DNA of 64,000 bases from contig CAWHCN010000003.1 of the NCBI GenBank assembly GCA_963827935.1, positions 1 through 64,000 of the forward strand, given 5' to 3'. The notes below the pieces were generated by a model that was given only the letters and a program-made list of their open reading frames with translations, had not been told where the DNA came from and made no database searches. The position numbers were made by a program, and so were the translations under genes. The stretch's first letter is position 1. Each line of letters opens with the position of its first letter. Source of the DNA: DATFNV01 sp963827935. Its GTDB lineage: Bacteria; Planctomycetota; Planctomycetia; Gemmatales; Gemmataceae. Of the stretch, positions 1 to 9,275 are shown in pieces.

Positions 1-152
1 CCGAGCCGAACGGGCGGCGGCATCCGGGCGGCGTCGGCGAGGCGGTAGACGTGGCGGGGTGAGCAGTTGAGGAGAGCGGCAACGGCCCGCACGTCGAGTA
101 GCTGGGCGGCAGCCGGCTCAGGGGCCGGCGCGGTCAGAGTAGCATCACTCAT
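1..152 (-). CDS. Excisionase/AlpA-like HTH protein, 5' part
   Basis: Reads leftward from an ATG at 152 and runs off the window edge, giving 50 codons. After an Ala/Pro-rich leader the peptide reads LLDVRAVAALLNCSPRHVYR followed by LADAARMPPPVRLG. This is the helix-turn-helix of the HTH_17 / excisionase (MerR-like) family, in which the HVYRLAD helix contacts DNA. In planctomycete integrative elements such a protein usually sits directly upstream of a tyrosine integrase, which would lie just beyond the left edge. No strong Shine-Dalgarno is visible. Fold assignment is fairly sure; the role in excision is inference from family and position. Confidence 0.7.
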   Translation of the reverse strand, partial: MSDATLTAPAPEPAAAQLLDVRAVAALLNCSPRHVYRLADAARMPPPVRL

Positions 153-344
153 TGGGATCACTCCGTGGATCGGTGAGCGGCGAGCCCGGTGCCCGCCGAC
201 GCAACCAGTATCCAGAGAGTTGCGGAGGGAAAATCTCGCCGCGGAATTACTCCGCGAGGCGTTTGTCAGAATTGCCCGTGAAATGACAGCAAAAGGCGGG
301 CGGGTACAAGAATCGCGGAGTAAATCGTTGCCCTTGACAGGCAA

Positions 345-809
345 TTACTCCGCGTCGCGGTTTCTTCGGTACTTCTCTCGGTTCTGCGCTGCAATGAGGT
401 CGGCGAGGGTGATGTCACGGTCGCGGCAGAAGTCTGCCCGCGACGCGCCCTGTCGCTTTGCAGCCTGCCAAGTATCGCACAGCCGCCGATCCGCTGTGGG
501 GTCAATGTCGGGGTCCGGCTTGCGGCCCCGGCCACGTTTTGCCAAGTCCCCTTCGGCTTGTCCCGATTCCGCCTGGTCGATGAAGTGCCAACATGGTGCG
601 GCGACTTGAATGATCTCGGGGCGCGTACCCGGTGGCCCAGCGACCGGCATGGTGATTATCCCGCTGTCCAGCCGCCAGTGCCCGCACTGCCTGCATGTGT
701 AGTGCGACACAAACTTGTACAACTCGGGTACAGCGGTCCTGCACTCGGGGCAACGGTTACCGTCGGCGAGAAGGGAAGGGAAATCGGACACGGCGTCTAC
801 CCTTTGCAA
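345..809 (-). CDS. Zinc-ribbon protein of unknown function
   Basis: A 154-residue protein. An N-terminal zinc ribbon is built from CPEC (about residue 20) and CRQC (about residue 40), separated by VSHYT. The C-terminal third (DTWQAAKRQGASRADFCRDR followed by DITLADLIAAQNREKYRR) is helical and looks like the recognition region of a small DNA-binding protein. It precedes the excisionase-like gene on the same strand, so it may be element cargo or an accessory factor. I do not recognise a named family. The plus-strand ORFs here lack any domain and were left out. Confidence 0.5.
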   Translation of the reverse strand: MQRVDAVSDFPSLLADGNRCPECRTAVPELYKFVSHYTCRQCGHWRLDSGIITMPVAGPPGTRPEIIQVAAPCWHFIDQAESGQAEGDLAKRGRGRKPDPDIDPTADRRLCDTWQAAKRQGASRADFCRDRDITLADLIAAQNREKYRRNRDAE

Positions 810-1105
810 CGGGCCGGCCGACCACGCCGAAGGGAAAGGGTAGATGATCCCTTCGGCGGGTCGGCCGCTCGACCGCTGGCCAGCGGTCTACCCGTATCCA
901 CTCCATTCTACCCGGCATCCCGGCAGGTACTCCAGCATGCACGCCTCATTCCTGTCCAGAGGCGTGCAGTCTTGTCTTGCCCCTCCGGCCCGGGCGCGTG
1001 ACAATCAACCTCGTCGGGTGGGCTGGCCAGCCCCATCGCGTCCGCCCGGCGCCTGGGCTACTCCAGCGGGCGCCGGCGGGCGGCCCGGCTGCTGGAGTTG
1101 AGCCA
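810..1105. other. Intergenic region with palindromes
   Basis: No gene seen. It holds an 18-bp perfect palindrome at 871-888 (GACCGCTGGCCAGCGGTC) and an imperfect inverted pair built on CCCTTCGGCG/CGCCGAAGGG at about 826-860. These may act as a terminator or REP-like element. Confidence 0.4.
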
Positions 1106-2460
1106 ATGATCCGCTTCGCCTGCCCGGCGTGTCAAACGCCGCTCGAAACGGCCGATCAAAACGCGGGCGGCCAACTGGCTTGCCCAAAATGCGGGACTCA
1201 CCTGAAGGTGCCATTGCAGGCGCTCACGCACACGGTCCTCGGAACCCTCTTGCCAGAATGGATTGACGACCCAAACGATACCGACCTGGGGACAGCGCCG
1301 GAAGCCTGCACCCCGACCCATCCGGCCGTGCCACGGGCACGGCCGGTCCCTCCAGTCCGCACCAGCTCGCCGAAATCGGCCATCGTCTGTCCTTCTTGTG
1401 GGCTGCGGCTCAAGGTTAGAGGCAACCTCGCCGGGCGGACGGCATACTGTCCCACTGCGGGGCGGAGCTTACCGGTCCCGCCAAGCAGAGCCAAGTCCCA
1501 AGGACGACTCACGAAGAACCCGAACTGGCTCGACGACCCTGGGCTGGGACCGTGTTCGCCGTGCTGGCGCTCGCGACCGGCATCGTCGCGCTGCTGGCGG
1601 CGTTTCTCTTCGATCCGCGCTCGGCACCGCGCTGGCCGGCCTGGGCCTGTTGCTGGGGTTCTTGGGGATGTTCACGGCGGTCCTGCGGGGCCGCGGGCTG
1701 GGGTTCGGGCTTTCGTTGGCAGGGACGGCGGTTTGCGGCTCTATCCTTCTCGTGGCCATCGTCGTGCCGACGGGAAAGGGCACATCCGCCGATGACGAAC
1801 ACACGCGGGCAGAAACCGCGAGGCAGGACGACCGGGACGGTGTTGCGGGCGAGAAGAAACCCCGAGGCGAAAGGCCCGGCAATCAAGACACTATTAAGAG
1901 AGGCGAAGAGGACGAGAAGGTCGCGAAGCTGGTTCGGAGCCTGAAGAGCGACCAAGCCGCAGACCGCATTCGCGCAGCGGAACAACTGGGCAAATTGAAG
2001 GCGGAAGGAAAGCCGGCCGCTCGGGCTCTCTGCGAAGCGGCGATCGACGAGGACGACTCAGTGCGCCAGGCCGCCCTCGAAGCGCTTGAGAAAGTGCATC
2101 CTGCACTCTACAAGCCTGTCTCGACATTGTTGGTAGACAGCAACGCGGTTAATCAAATCAGCGCAGCACAAACCATCGGGAACATGAGGGCAGAGGGTAA
2201 GGCGGCAACCCCCTTGCTCACGGCCCACCTCAAGCGGCATATTCCTCCGGACGGTTTTGCCACGCAGAATCCGAGTTTCTTCGATGCTGAGGCGGTCATT
2301 ACAGCGGACGCCGCGGCACTTGCGTAGGTGGCTCCGGACGATCCGACAGTCGCGAATCTGTTCATCGAACTCACAAGGTTCGATAAGGGATGGGGCAACG
2401 GGTGGAGCGTACGCCCCGTAGTCACGACGGCCCTCGGCGAATTGGCAATAGCTCAGCCTA

Positions 2461-3890
2461 GTGCCGCATCTCTCAAGCATCATTGCATAAGGCAGCGGCT
2501 TCCGCCAGTCGCTGGATTTTCCCCAGTTTGAGGCGGCGGTGCGGTGCGACGAAGCACGCGCGGCGTTGCTTCTGCACCGGCTTGCCGGTGTAAGTCCAGG
2601 CGAAGGGGTAGGCCATCGTAGCGTTGTAGTAGTCCATGAATTCCCGCAACTGCGCTTCCAGGTCCGTCACCGACGTGAAGTTTCCGCACCGCAGCAGCTT
2701 CCGGTGGATGATCCCGAACACGATCTCGATCTGGTTCAGCCACGAACTGTGCTTCGGGAGGTAGACGAAGCGGATCCGGTGGGCGGCGTCCGACAGGAAC
2801 TCCTTCCGCGTGGCCATCGATTTCAGGATGCCGCTGTCGTTTTTTTCCCCAGTTCATCGGGCACGCCGCAGCGTTCGGCGACGAACTTCACCAGGCTTTC
2901 CGACATGTGCGTGTTGAGGCAGTCGACCACGAAGAGCCATTCGGCGGTGGGGTCGGTGTCCACGGTCCGGGTGATGTGCGCGACGAACTCCGGTTCGGTA
3001 CGGGTCGCCTCCAGCGTTGGGCAGACGATCATCCCCGTCACCACGTCCAGACCGGCGGTCAGCATCGTCGTCCCGTGCCGGGTGTATTCGAATTCCTGCT
3101 TCGGTACGCTGTTGGGTTGGGCCGGCTTGTCGGGGGCGTTCCGCTCGATGGCCTGCAGCGAGGTCGCCTCGTCCACGCTCACCGTGTGCGTGCCGTCCGC
3201 CGCCTTCATCGGCGCCTCGAGGTAGGTTCGGCAAACGTTTTCGACCTCGGTCAGGAACTTCTGGGGGTCCTTCTCCGTGGTGTTGAGCCACATTTTCTTG
3301 CGGTGCGGCTGCACGGCTGCCTGCTGCAGGAAGCGGCCAACCTGAGACACGGAAATAGCCTCCACGATCTGCCGCGCGATCGCCTCGTCGCGCAGTTCCC
3401 GGAGCGTCCAGTGGTCGATCGGCCGGCCCGACAACTTCGGCGGTTCGCACGCTAACGCCACGATCTGGGACACCTGAAAGGCGGTGAACGTCGCCGGGGC
3501 ACCCGGTCGCGGGGCGTCGGAGAGGACGTCGACGATCGCCGCCCGCAGGCGGTGAGGTTCGGTGCATTCCCACACGCACAACGAATCCCACGCGTCCCGC
3601 CAGCGCTGCCGCCAGAGGCCCACCTGCAGTCGGTTGAGGCCGACCCGCGAGGCGATCTCTTCGTTCAGCAGGCCGGCGAATCCCAGCAAAATGATCGTCG
3701 CCCGCTGCACCACGCACTTGGCGACCGTACGCGACTTGCTGAATTCCTGCAGCAGAACCTGCTGCCTTTCGCTGACGATGATCTTCGCGGCCTTCCCTGG
3801 CATAGGTCGATCTCCCGCCTCACAATCGAGGGACCAGGCAAGATACGCCATGTCCAGTTTTCGTGCTACGCCGTTTCCGCGGTGCGGCAC
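2461..3890 (-). mobile_element. IS630-family insertion sequence, copy 1
   Basis: 1430 bp, flanked by a TA duplication (2459-2460 and 3891-3892), the hallmark of IS630/Tc1-mariner elements. The outer ends GTGCCGCATC and GGTGCGGCAC are inverted repeats with one mismatch. It lies inside the HEAT-repeat gene in the opposite orientation to it. Confidence 0.85.
2473..3803 (-). CDS. IS630-family transposase in two frames
   Basis: DDE transposase of the IS630 family. The first frame starts at ATG 3803 (MPGKAAKIIVSERQQ), carries an HTH region (EEIASRVGLNRLQVGLWRQR) and the first acidic residues in HTVSVDEATSLQAIE and FVVDCLNTHMSES, and stops in the wrong frame after DELGKKTTAAS. The second frame supplies the last Glu in HSSWLNQIEIVFG and the C-terminus to 2473. 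The change lies on a run of seven A residues (sense strand; T run 2840-2846), so a -1 slip joins both halves. Many IS630 members use such a slip, so the element may be active; a plain indel is the alternative. Confidence 0.85.
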
Positions 3891-4055
3891 TAGCCAGGCT
3901 CGGGCCATTGTCAGAGCACTTATGGAGGCGACAGACTTTCATCCGAGGGGAGGAACTCAGAGTTGGTCTAACGACCAACCTGTCGCTGCGATCAACGCAC
4001 TTGCGAAGATCGGCCCGGCCGCGAAGGAAGCCGTCCCCTTACTCAAGAAGCTTAA

Positions 4056-4175
4056 TTGGACAGCGCCACTTTTCACACTGGGCAAGGCCGAAGTCAAGCT
4101 GGGCAAAGTAAATCGCCGTAAGTCCTTGGTTTTCGTGTGGCCATCTTACCCAGAATAAAAAGTGGCGCTGTCCAA
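4056..4175. mobile_element. 120-bp MITE, copy 1
   Basis: Ends are perfect 18-bp inverted repeats TTGGACAGCGCCACTTTT, flanked by a 4-bp duplication TTAA (4052-4055 and 4176-4179). Because TTAA is itself palindromic the apparent repeat extends further outward. No room for a gene. It lies 10 bp from the end of IS1634-like copy A and interrupts the last visible HEAT helix. A second copy in the opposite orientation is at 28773-28892. Confidence 0.85.
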
Positions 4176-4185
4176 TTAAGCTTAG

Positions 4186-6242
4186 CCCGAGTTTACTACT
4201 TTCAGGTCGAGTTGCCTTGATAAATAAGGACTTGCGTCGCCGTTTTGCACTACAAACGGGCCGGGTCGGTGCCCAGGTCGGGTGGCAGGTAGGGCTCGGG
4301 GATCGGCCAGGCCAGGGTGTCCAGGATGGCTTGCTGCTCGGCCGAGGGCACCGACGCACGCTCGAAACGCAGCAACTCTCCCTGGGTGGTGCGGAACGAT
4401 AGCTCCGCCAGTTGTACTCGGGCCAACTTCTCCAGCAGCGCCGCCGTCGTCAGCTCCCCACCCTGCCGACGATGACGCAACTGGATGGTCACCGACAGGG
4501 CGTAGGCCAAGACCGCGAACAGGACGTGGGCGTCGGCGCGCGCTTCCTTGTGATGAAAGATCGGCCGCAGACACAGGTCGGTTTTCAGGTTTCGGAAGGC
4601 GGCCTCAACGCGCGTGAGCAACATGTAGGTGTGCCACAACGCCACCAGCGTCAACTCGGTGTCGGTGGTGCGCAACAAATAGACTCCTTGCAGATCGCGT
4701 GTGTCCGCGATGGCCGCGGCGTTTTCCGTGACCCGCAGTTGCCGCTGGCCGCCCCGGCGTTGCACTGTCCAGGTGAAGATGCCGCGCAGGTCGTGCGTGC
4801 GGCCCACGGCCTGCTTGGCTTTGCGATGGATCACCTCAGCGCGGGTGAAGGTGCCGGCGGCCACTTGGGCTTGCAGACGGGCCAAGCGTTCGCGGGCCTT
4901 GAGCAGGCGGGCCTCGAACATCTGCCGCTCCTTGAGCTGGCAACCGTCGCTGCGGCACAACAACCAGCGTTCGCGGACACCGTCGTGCTCCTGGTCGGGC
5001 AGTGCCTGCACGACGATGTCCGGCCCGCCCTGGTGCTCGGCGTGGACGCGTTGCCAGGGTCCTTGACGTATGGTGGATAGATATTGTCGCGTAACGGCCC
5101 GCCGCACGGCGCAGAGGTAGTGACGTTGCGTCTGCCGCCAGTGCCGCAGGTTGGCCTCGGTGGCCATGCCGCGATCGAAGCAGACCAGACGACGCGTGCC
5201 GCCACAGCGTTCTTCCAGGGCCTGGATCAACGGTGTCAGGGTGGCGGCGTCGCGGGCGTTGCCGGGCAGGGATTCATAGCCGAGCGGAAAGCCGTCGCTA
5301 TTGACGACCAGGCCGATGCACAATTGCTTGCAATCGGGACGGTGATCGCGGGAATAGCCGCGTTGGGCCTTGGGGTTGCCGGCCAGTCGGCCTTCGAAGT
5401 AGGTGCTGGTCAGGTCGTAAAGGAGCAGGTCGTTGCGGAAGTCGAAGAGGTCGCGTCCGTGGCGGACCAGGTGGGCTTCGAGGGCGGCCTTGTGCGGGAC
5501 AACGTCGCTGAGGCAACGATAGAGAAGGTTGAGGCCAAGCCGGCTGCGCGGCACGCCGAGTAACTCGGGCAAGGCGGTGTCGGGCAGCCAGTGAAAGATG
5601 CCGAGTTCGCTGCGGGGATCGACGAGGCGATTGACGGCGATCATGGCGGCGACGGTCGGTAGGGGGACGCGGCTGCGGCTGCGGCCGAGGAGGCGTTGCA
5701 GGAGTTGGTCCAGGCCGAGCAGTTGCCAGGCGCGGAGGCCGACATAGACGTCGCCGAGGCGGCGGGGATTGCGCCAGGCAATGGAGTGGGGATCGAGACA
5801 GACGCCCTGGATGGGTCCGCCCGGCACGTCGGGCGGCACATAGCCGACTTCCTGCATGAGGCGTGGCAGCCAGGCAGGGTCGGGGAGCCGTTCGGCGATG
5901 CGCAGCCAGTCGGGTGGGCGGAGGTTATCGAGACGGCCGAGGTAGCAAATGGTGCGTTGGCGGACGCGGCCGCCGGGAGCGCGCACGGTTTCGGTGAGGG
6001 CGAAATAGGTATAGGTTTGGCCGTGACGCTGTTGCCTGATTTTGCGAAGGAACATGGATGCCCCCCGGCGTCGGTGCTGTCTGGGGGCAGTGTAGGCCGA
6101 GGCGGGGGAGCAAAGCAAGGGCTGAATGCTATTTTCTACACTACAGTGCCTTTTTGGGAAAGCGGGCGTTGGCAAATAAGGACTTGCGTCAAAAACAGGG
6201 CCGATTTAGCCCGGTTTTTGGGGGCAAAGTAGTAAACTCGGG
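4186..6242 (-). mobile_element. IS1634-like element, copy A
   Basis: 2057 bp, ends CCCGAGTTTACTACTTT in inverted orientation. The flanks are TTAG on the left (4182-4185) and CTAA on the right (6243-6246), so they are not a direct duplication as seen for copies B and C. This suggests that recombination with the adjacent inverted copy B has altered the flanks. Confidence 0.85.
4250..6055 (-). CDS. IS1634-family transposase (copy A)
   Basis: 601 residues from ATG 6055 (MFLRKIRQQRHGQTYTYFAL), the usual opening of this family. It carries the DDE-fold landmarks LYDLTSTYFEGRL, GYSRDHRPDCKQ and CFDRGMATEANL, and a C-terminal region with FRNLKTDLCLRPIFHHKE holding the last acidic residue. An upstream in-frame ATG at 6175 would add 40 residues with no conserved character, so 6055 is preferred. 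Nearly identical to the products of copies B and C; copy A differs for example by PRSRLGLN/LSDVV where B and C have PRGRLGLN/LSNVV. Full length, no frameshift. Confidence 0.9.
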   Translation of the reverse strand: MFLRKIRQQRHGQTYTYFALTETVRAPGGRVRQRTICYLGRLDNLRPPDWLRIAERLPDPAWLPRLMQEVGYVPPDVPGGPIQGVCLDPHSIAWRNPRRLGDVYVGLRAWQLLGLDQLLQRLLGRSRSRVPLPTVAAMIAVNRLVDPRSELGIFHWLPDTALPELLGVPRSRLGLNLLYRCLSDVVPHKAALEAHLVRHGRDLFDFRNDLLLYDLTSTYFEGRLAGNPKAQRGYSRDHRPDCKQLCIGLVVNSDGFPLGYESLPGNARDAATLTPLIQALEERCGGTRRLVCFDRGMATEANLRHWRQTQRHYLCAVRRAVTRQYLSTIRQGPWQRVHAEHQGGPDIVVQALPDQEHDGVRERWLLCRSDGCQLKERQMFEARLLKARERLARLQAQVAAGTFTRAEVIHRKAKQAVGRTHDLRGIFTWTVQRRGGQRQLRVTENAAAIADTRDLQGVYLLRTTDTELTLVALWHTYMLLTRVEAAFRNLKTDLCLRPIFHHKEARADAHVLFAVLAYALSVTIQLRHRRQGGELTTAALLEKLARVQLAELSFRTTQGELLRFERASVPSAEQQAILDTLAWPIPEPYLPPDLGTDPARL

Positions 6243-6246
6243 CTAA

Positions 6247-6328
6247 TGTGGAAGCGAACGAGTGTGGCAGGCGGAGCCTGCCCTATGCCGGGCGCATCGT
6301 TGGCGTAGGGCAGGCTCCGCTTGCCGCT
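6247..6328. repeat. Spacer between inverted IS copies A and B, with hairpin
   Basis: Only 82 bp between the flanks of the two inverted IS copies. It is mostly one imperfect hairpin: GGCAGGCGGAGCCTGCCCTA and TAGGGCAGGCTCCGCTTGCC around a 20-nt loop, resembling planctomycete REP palindromes. No gene. Confidence 0.7.
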
Positions 6329-6332
6329 CTAA

Positions 6333-8388
6333 CCCGAGTTTACTACTTTGCCCCCAAAAACCGGGCTAAATCGGCCCTGTTTTTGACGCAAGTCCTTATT
6401 TGCCAACGCCCGCTTTCCCAAAAAGGCCCTGTAGTGTAGAAAATAGCATTCGGCCCTTGCTTTGCTCCCCCACCGCTGCCTACACTGCCCTCAGCCAGAC
6501 CGGCGCCGGGGGGCCTTCATGTTCCTTCGCAAAATCAGGCAACAGCGTAACGGGCAAACTTATACCTATTTCGCCCTCACCGAAACCGTGCGGGCTCCCG
6601 GCGGCCGCGTTCGCCAACGCACCATTTGCTACCTCGGCCGTCTCGATAACCTCCGCCCACCCGACTGGCTGCGCATCGCCGAACGGCTCCCCGACCCTGC
6701 CTGGCTGCCACGCCTCATGCAGGAAGTCGGCTATGTGCCGCCCGACGTGCCGGGCGGACCCATCCAGGGCCTCTGTCTCGATCCCCATTCCATTGCCTGG
6801 CGCAATCCCCGTCGCCTCGGCGACGTCTATGTCGGCCTCCGCGCCTGGCAATTGCTCGGCCTGGACCAACTCCTGCAACGCCTCCTCCCTCACAGCCGCA
6901 GCCGCGTCCCCCTGCCGACCGTCGCCGCCATGATCGCCGTCAATCGCCTCGTCGATCCCCGCAGCGAACTCGGCATCTTTCACTGGCTGCCCGACACCGC
7001 CTTGCCCGAGTTGCTCGGCGTGCCACGCGGCCGGCTTGGCCTCAACCTTCTCTATCGTTGCCTCAGCAACGTCGTCCCGCACAAGGCCGCCCTCGAAGCC
7101 CACCTGGTCCGCCACGGACGCGACCTCTTCGACTTCCGCAACGACCTGCTCCTTTACGACCTGACCAGCACGTACTTCGAGGGCCGACTGGCCGGCAACC
7201 CCAAGGCCCAACGCGGCTATTCCCGCGATCACCGTCCCGATTGCAAGCAATTGTGCATCGGCCTGGTCGTTAATAGCGACGGCTTCCCGCTCGGCTATGA
7301 ATCCCTGCCCGGCAACGCCCGCGACGCCGCTACCCTAACGCCCTTGATCCAGGCCCTGGAAGAACGCTGTGGCGGCACGCGTCGCCTGGTCTGCTTCGAT
7401 CGCGGCATGGCCACCGAGGCCAACCTGCGGCACTGGCGGCAGACGCAACGTCACTACCTCTGCGCCGTGCGGCGGGCCGTTACGCGACAATACCTATCCA
7501 CCATACGTCAAGGCCCCTGGCAACGCGTCCACGCCGAGCACCAGGGCGGGCCGGACATCGTCGTGCAGGCACTGCCCGACCAGGAGCACGACGGTGTCCG
7601 CGAACGCTGGCTGTTGTGCCGCAGTGACGGTTGCCAGCTCAAGGAGCGGCAGATGTTCGAGGCCCGCCTGCTCAAGGCCCGCGAACGCTTGGCCCGTCTG
7701 CAAGCCCAAGTGGCCGCCGGCACCTTCACCCGCGCTGAGGTGATCCACCGCAAGACCAAGCAAGCCGTGGGCCGCACGCACGACCTGCGCGGCATCTTCA
7801 CCTGGACAGTGCAACGCCGAGGCGGCCAGCGGCAACTGCGGGTCACGGAAAACGCCGCGGCCCTTGCGGATACACGCGATCTGCAAGGAGTCTATTTGTT
7901 GCGCACCACCGACACCGAGCTGACGCTGGTGGCGTTGTGGCACACCTACATGTTGCTCACGCGTGTCGAGGCCGCCTTCCGAAACCTGAAAACCGACCTG
8001 TGTCTGCGGCCGATCTTTCATCACAAGGAAGCGCGCGCCGACGCCCATGTCCTGTTCGCGGTCTTGGCCTACGCCCTGTCGGTGACCATCCAGTTGCGTC
8101 ATCGTCGGCAGGGTGGGGAGCTGACGACGGCGGCGCTGCTGGAGAAGTTGGCCCGAGTACAACTGGCGGAGCTATCGTTCCGCACCACCCAGGGAGAGTT
8201 GCTGCGTTTCGAGCGTGCGTCGGTGCCCTCGGCCGAGCAGCAAGCCATCCTGGACACCCTGGCCTGGCCGATCCCCGAGCCCTACCTGCCACCCGACCTG
8301 GGCACCGACCCGGCCCGTTTGTAGTGCAAAACGGCGACGCAAGTCCTTATTTATCAAGGCAACTCGACCTGAAAGTAGTAAACTCGGG
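6333..8388 (+). mobile_element. IS1634-like element, copy B
   Basis: 2056 bp with the same 17-bp ends as copy A, in the opposite orientation. It is flanked by a clean 4-bp duplication CTAA (6329-6332 and 8389-8392). Confidence 0.9.
6519..8324 (+). CDS. IS1634-family transposase (copy B)
   Basis: 601 residues from ATG 6519, intact. Same motifs as copy A (DLTSTYFEG, GYSRDHRPDCKQ, DRGMATEANL). Differences from A include GNGQTY near the start and PHSRSR in place of GRSRSR. The long non-coding leader between the left end and the ATG (about 185 bp) is shared by all three copies and probably holds the promoter. A 603-residue relative of the same family is encoded by element D. Confidence 0.9.
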   Translation: MFLRKIRQQRNGQTYTYFALTETVRAPGGRVRQRTICYLGRLDNLRPPDWLRIAERLPDPAWLPRLMQEVGYVPPDVPGGPIQGLCLDPHSIAWRNPRRLGDVYVGLRAWQLLGLDQLLQRLLPHSRSRVPLPTVAAMIAVNRLVDPRSELGIFHWLPDTALPELLGVPRGRLGLNLLYRCLSNVVPHKAALEAHLVRHGRDLFDFRNDLLLYDLTSTYFEGRLAGNPKAQRGYSRDHRPDCKQLCIGLVVNSDGFPLGYESLPGNARDAATLTPLIQALEERCGGTRRLVCFDRGMATEANLRHWRQTQRHYLCAVRRAVTRQYLSTIRQGPWQRVHAEHQGGPDIVVQALPDQEHDGVRERWLLCRSDGCQLKERQMFEARLLKARERLARLQAQVAAGTFTRAEVIHRKTKQAVGRTHDLRGIFTWTVQRRGGQRQLRVTENAAALADTRDLQGVYLLRTTDTELTLVALWHTYMLLTRVEAAFRNLKTDLCLRPIFHHKEARADAHVLFAVLAYALSVTIQLRHRRQGGELTTAALLEKLARVQLAELSFRTTQGELLRFERASVPSAEQQAILDTLAWPIPEPYLPPDLGTDPARL

Positions 8389-8402
8389 CTAAAACAGGTT
8401 TG

Positions 8403-8708
8403 TTAGATCTGTGGTGACGGCGCGCAGTCAGCCAGCTCGGCGATTTCCGCCTTGGACTGCGGCACGATGACGGGTTCACTCACGCCTGCAATCCGGACGA
8501 CGAAGTACGGCGTGTCGCCGTCGGTTGTGGCGGCGGCAACCTCACCTTCGATGGTCAACCGCTGAAAGAGTTCCAGCAAGACGCGGGCCGGGTGCGGATG
8601 GACCAGATCAGTGACAAGGAATCGCACGGATTTCGCGGGCACGCTCTCCACGGCCGGGCCTCCTGCAGGGGGTTGGCGGAACTCGTCGCCCGCCGCGGCC
8701 CGCGTCAT
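8403..8708 (-). CDS. Hypothetical protein
   Basis: 101 residues from ATG 8708. The region VRFLVTDLVHPHPARVLLEL followed by FQRLTIEGEVAAATTDGDTP and YFVVRIAGVSEPVIVP looks like a compact alpha/beta fold; a Pro/Ala-rich N-terminus precedes it. An in-frame upstream start at 8885 adds low-complexity residues and was rejected. Its stop lies 11 bp from the target duplication of copy B, so the IS sits just behind the gene. I do not recognise a family. Confidence 0.45.
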   Translation of the reverse strand: MTRAAAGDEFRQPPAGGPAVESVPAKSVRFLVTDLVHPHPARVLLELFQRLTIEGEVAAATTDGDTPYFVVRIAGVSEPVIVPQSKAEIAELADCAPSPQI

Positions 8709-8874
8709 CCTGCGGGCCGTTGGCGGACGCGTCGACCGGTCCACCACCGCGCGTACCCCGTATGGACGAGCACGAGCGGCAATCCCATCATATCTTATTC
8801 GGCAAAAATGGTGACAGCTTTTTTTTTGAGAACGGTTCCAGTTGCGTGGCATCGCCCCTACGATCGCAGCCGGG
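8709..8874. other. Intergenic region
   Basis: No gene seen between two leftward genes. It contains a T9 tract at 8819-8827 next to an AT-richer stretch, which could be part of the promoter of the 8403-8708 gene. Confidence 0.3.
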
Positions 8875-9237
8875 TCAGGGTGCAATCACGGCGATTTGTT
8901 TCTTCAGCTTCAGGTGGGCGGCCGTGCGTCCGCGGGCCAGCTGCATGGCTTCGCCCAGAGTCAGGTGAGGATCGGGGAAGGGGAGGCGAGCGATGGCGGC
9001 CTTGGCGTCCTCTTCGAGATGGTAGCGAGTCTCTTCCAGGATCACCGCAATGCCAGCGCGGCGAAGCAAGTCCAGGTCGCGATAGAAGCCGCGGACATCG
9101 AGGCGGAGCCGGCGGGCCAGGGCCGACCGCGTCTGTGGCCCGGTCCCCAGCAGACGAAGCAGCTTGCACAGGCGGCCGGCACGCTGTGCCGTGACCGCTT
9201 GCGCTGGCGTTGGGCGTGGCTGGCGATTGGTGACCAT
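8875..9237 (-). CDS. Helix-turn-helix regulator
   Basis: 120 residues from ATG 9237, chosen because GAGGAGGGGG lies directly upstream and acts as a ribosome site. RLCKLLRLLGTGPQTRSALA then RRLRLDVRGFYRDLDLLRRAG is a winged helix of the HTH_11/DeoR type as found at the N-terminus of YafY-like regulators, followed by a short wing and a helical tail. No WYL ligand domain is present, so it would be a stand-alone DNA-binding module. Target unknown. Confidence 0.6.
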   Translation of the reverse strand: MVTNRQPRPTPAQAVTAQRAGRLCKLLRLLGTGPQTRSALARRLRLDVRGFYRDLDLLRRAGIAVILEETRYHLEEDAKAAIARLPFPDPHLTLGEAMQLARGRTAAHLKLKKQIAVIAP

Positions 9238-9275
9238 CCCCCTCCTCGGCGTTGCAGGACACGTGGCCGCTCTGA

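Larger units (their letters stand above)
1106..4055 (+). pseudogene. Zinc-ribbon / membrane / HEAT-repeat protein, broken several times
   Basis: Begins at ATG 1106 with a zinc ribbon (CPAC, then CPKC), then a second ribbon (CPSC) whose last cysteine pair is degraded to CPTAG. Two hydrophobic stretches follow (about 1552-1770), reached only by changing frame at least twice. HEAT-like helices begin about 1935 (AADRIRAAEQLGKLKAEGKP). A TAG at 2325-2327 interrupts the frame, which then continues to 2458. IS630 is inserted at TA 2459-2460. Removing it and one TA joins 2460 to 3893 in frame and the HEAT helices resume (PVAAINALAKIGPAAKEAVP) up to about 4055, where a MITE and IS1634-like copy A end the gene. 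The 3' part is not found beyond copy B. Probably a host sensor-type gene, now dead. Confidence 0.7.

Noticed and set aside
4250..8324. Composite transposon made by copies A and B
   Set aside because: Only 82 bp lie between them, without cargo, and the outer flanks (TTAG, CTAA) do not form a direct duplication.
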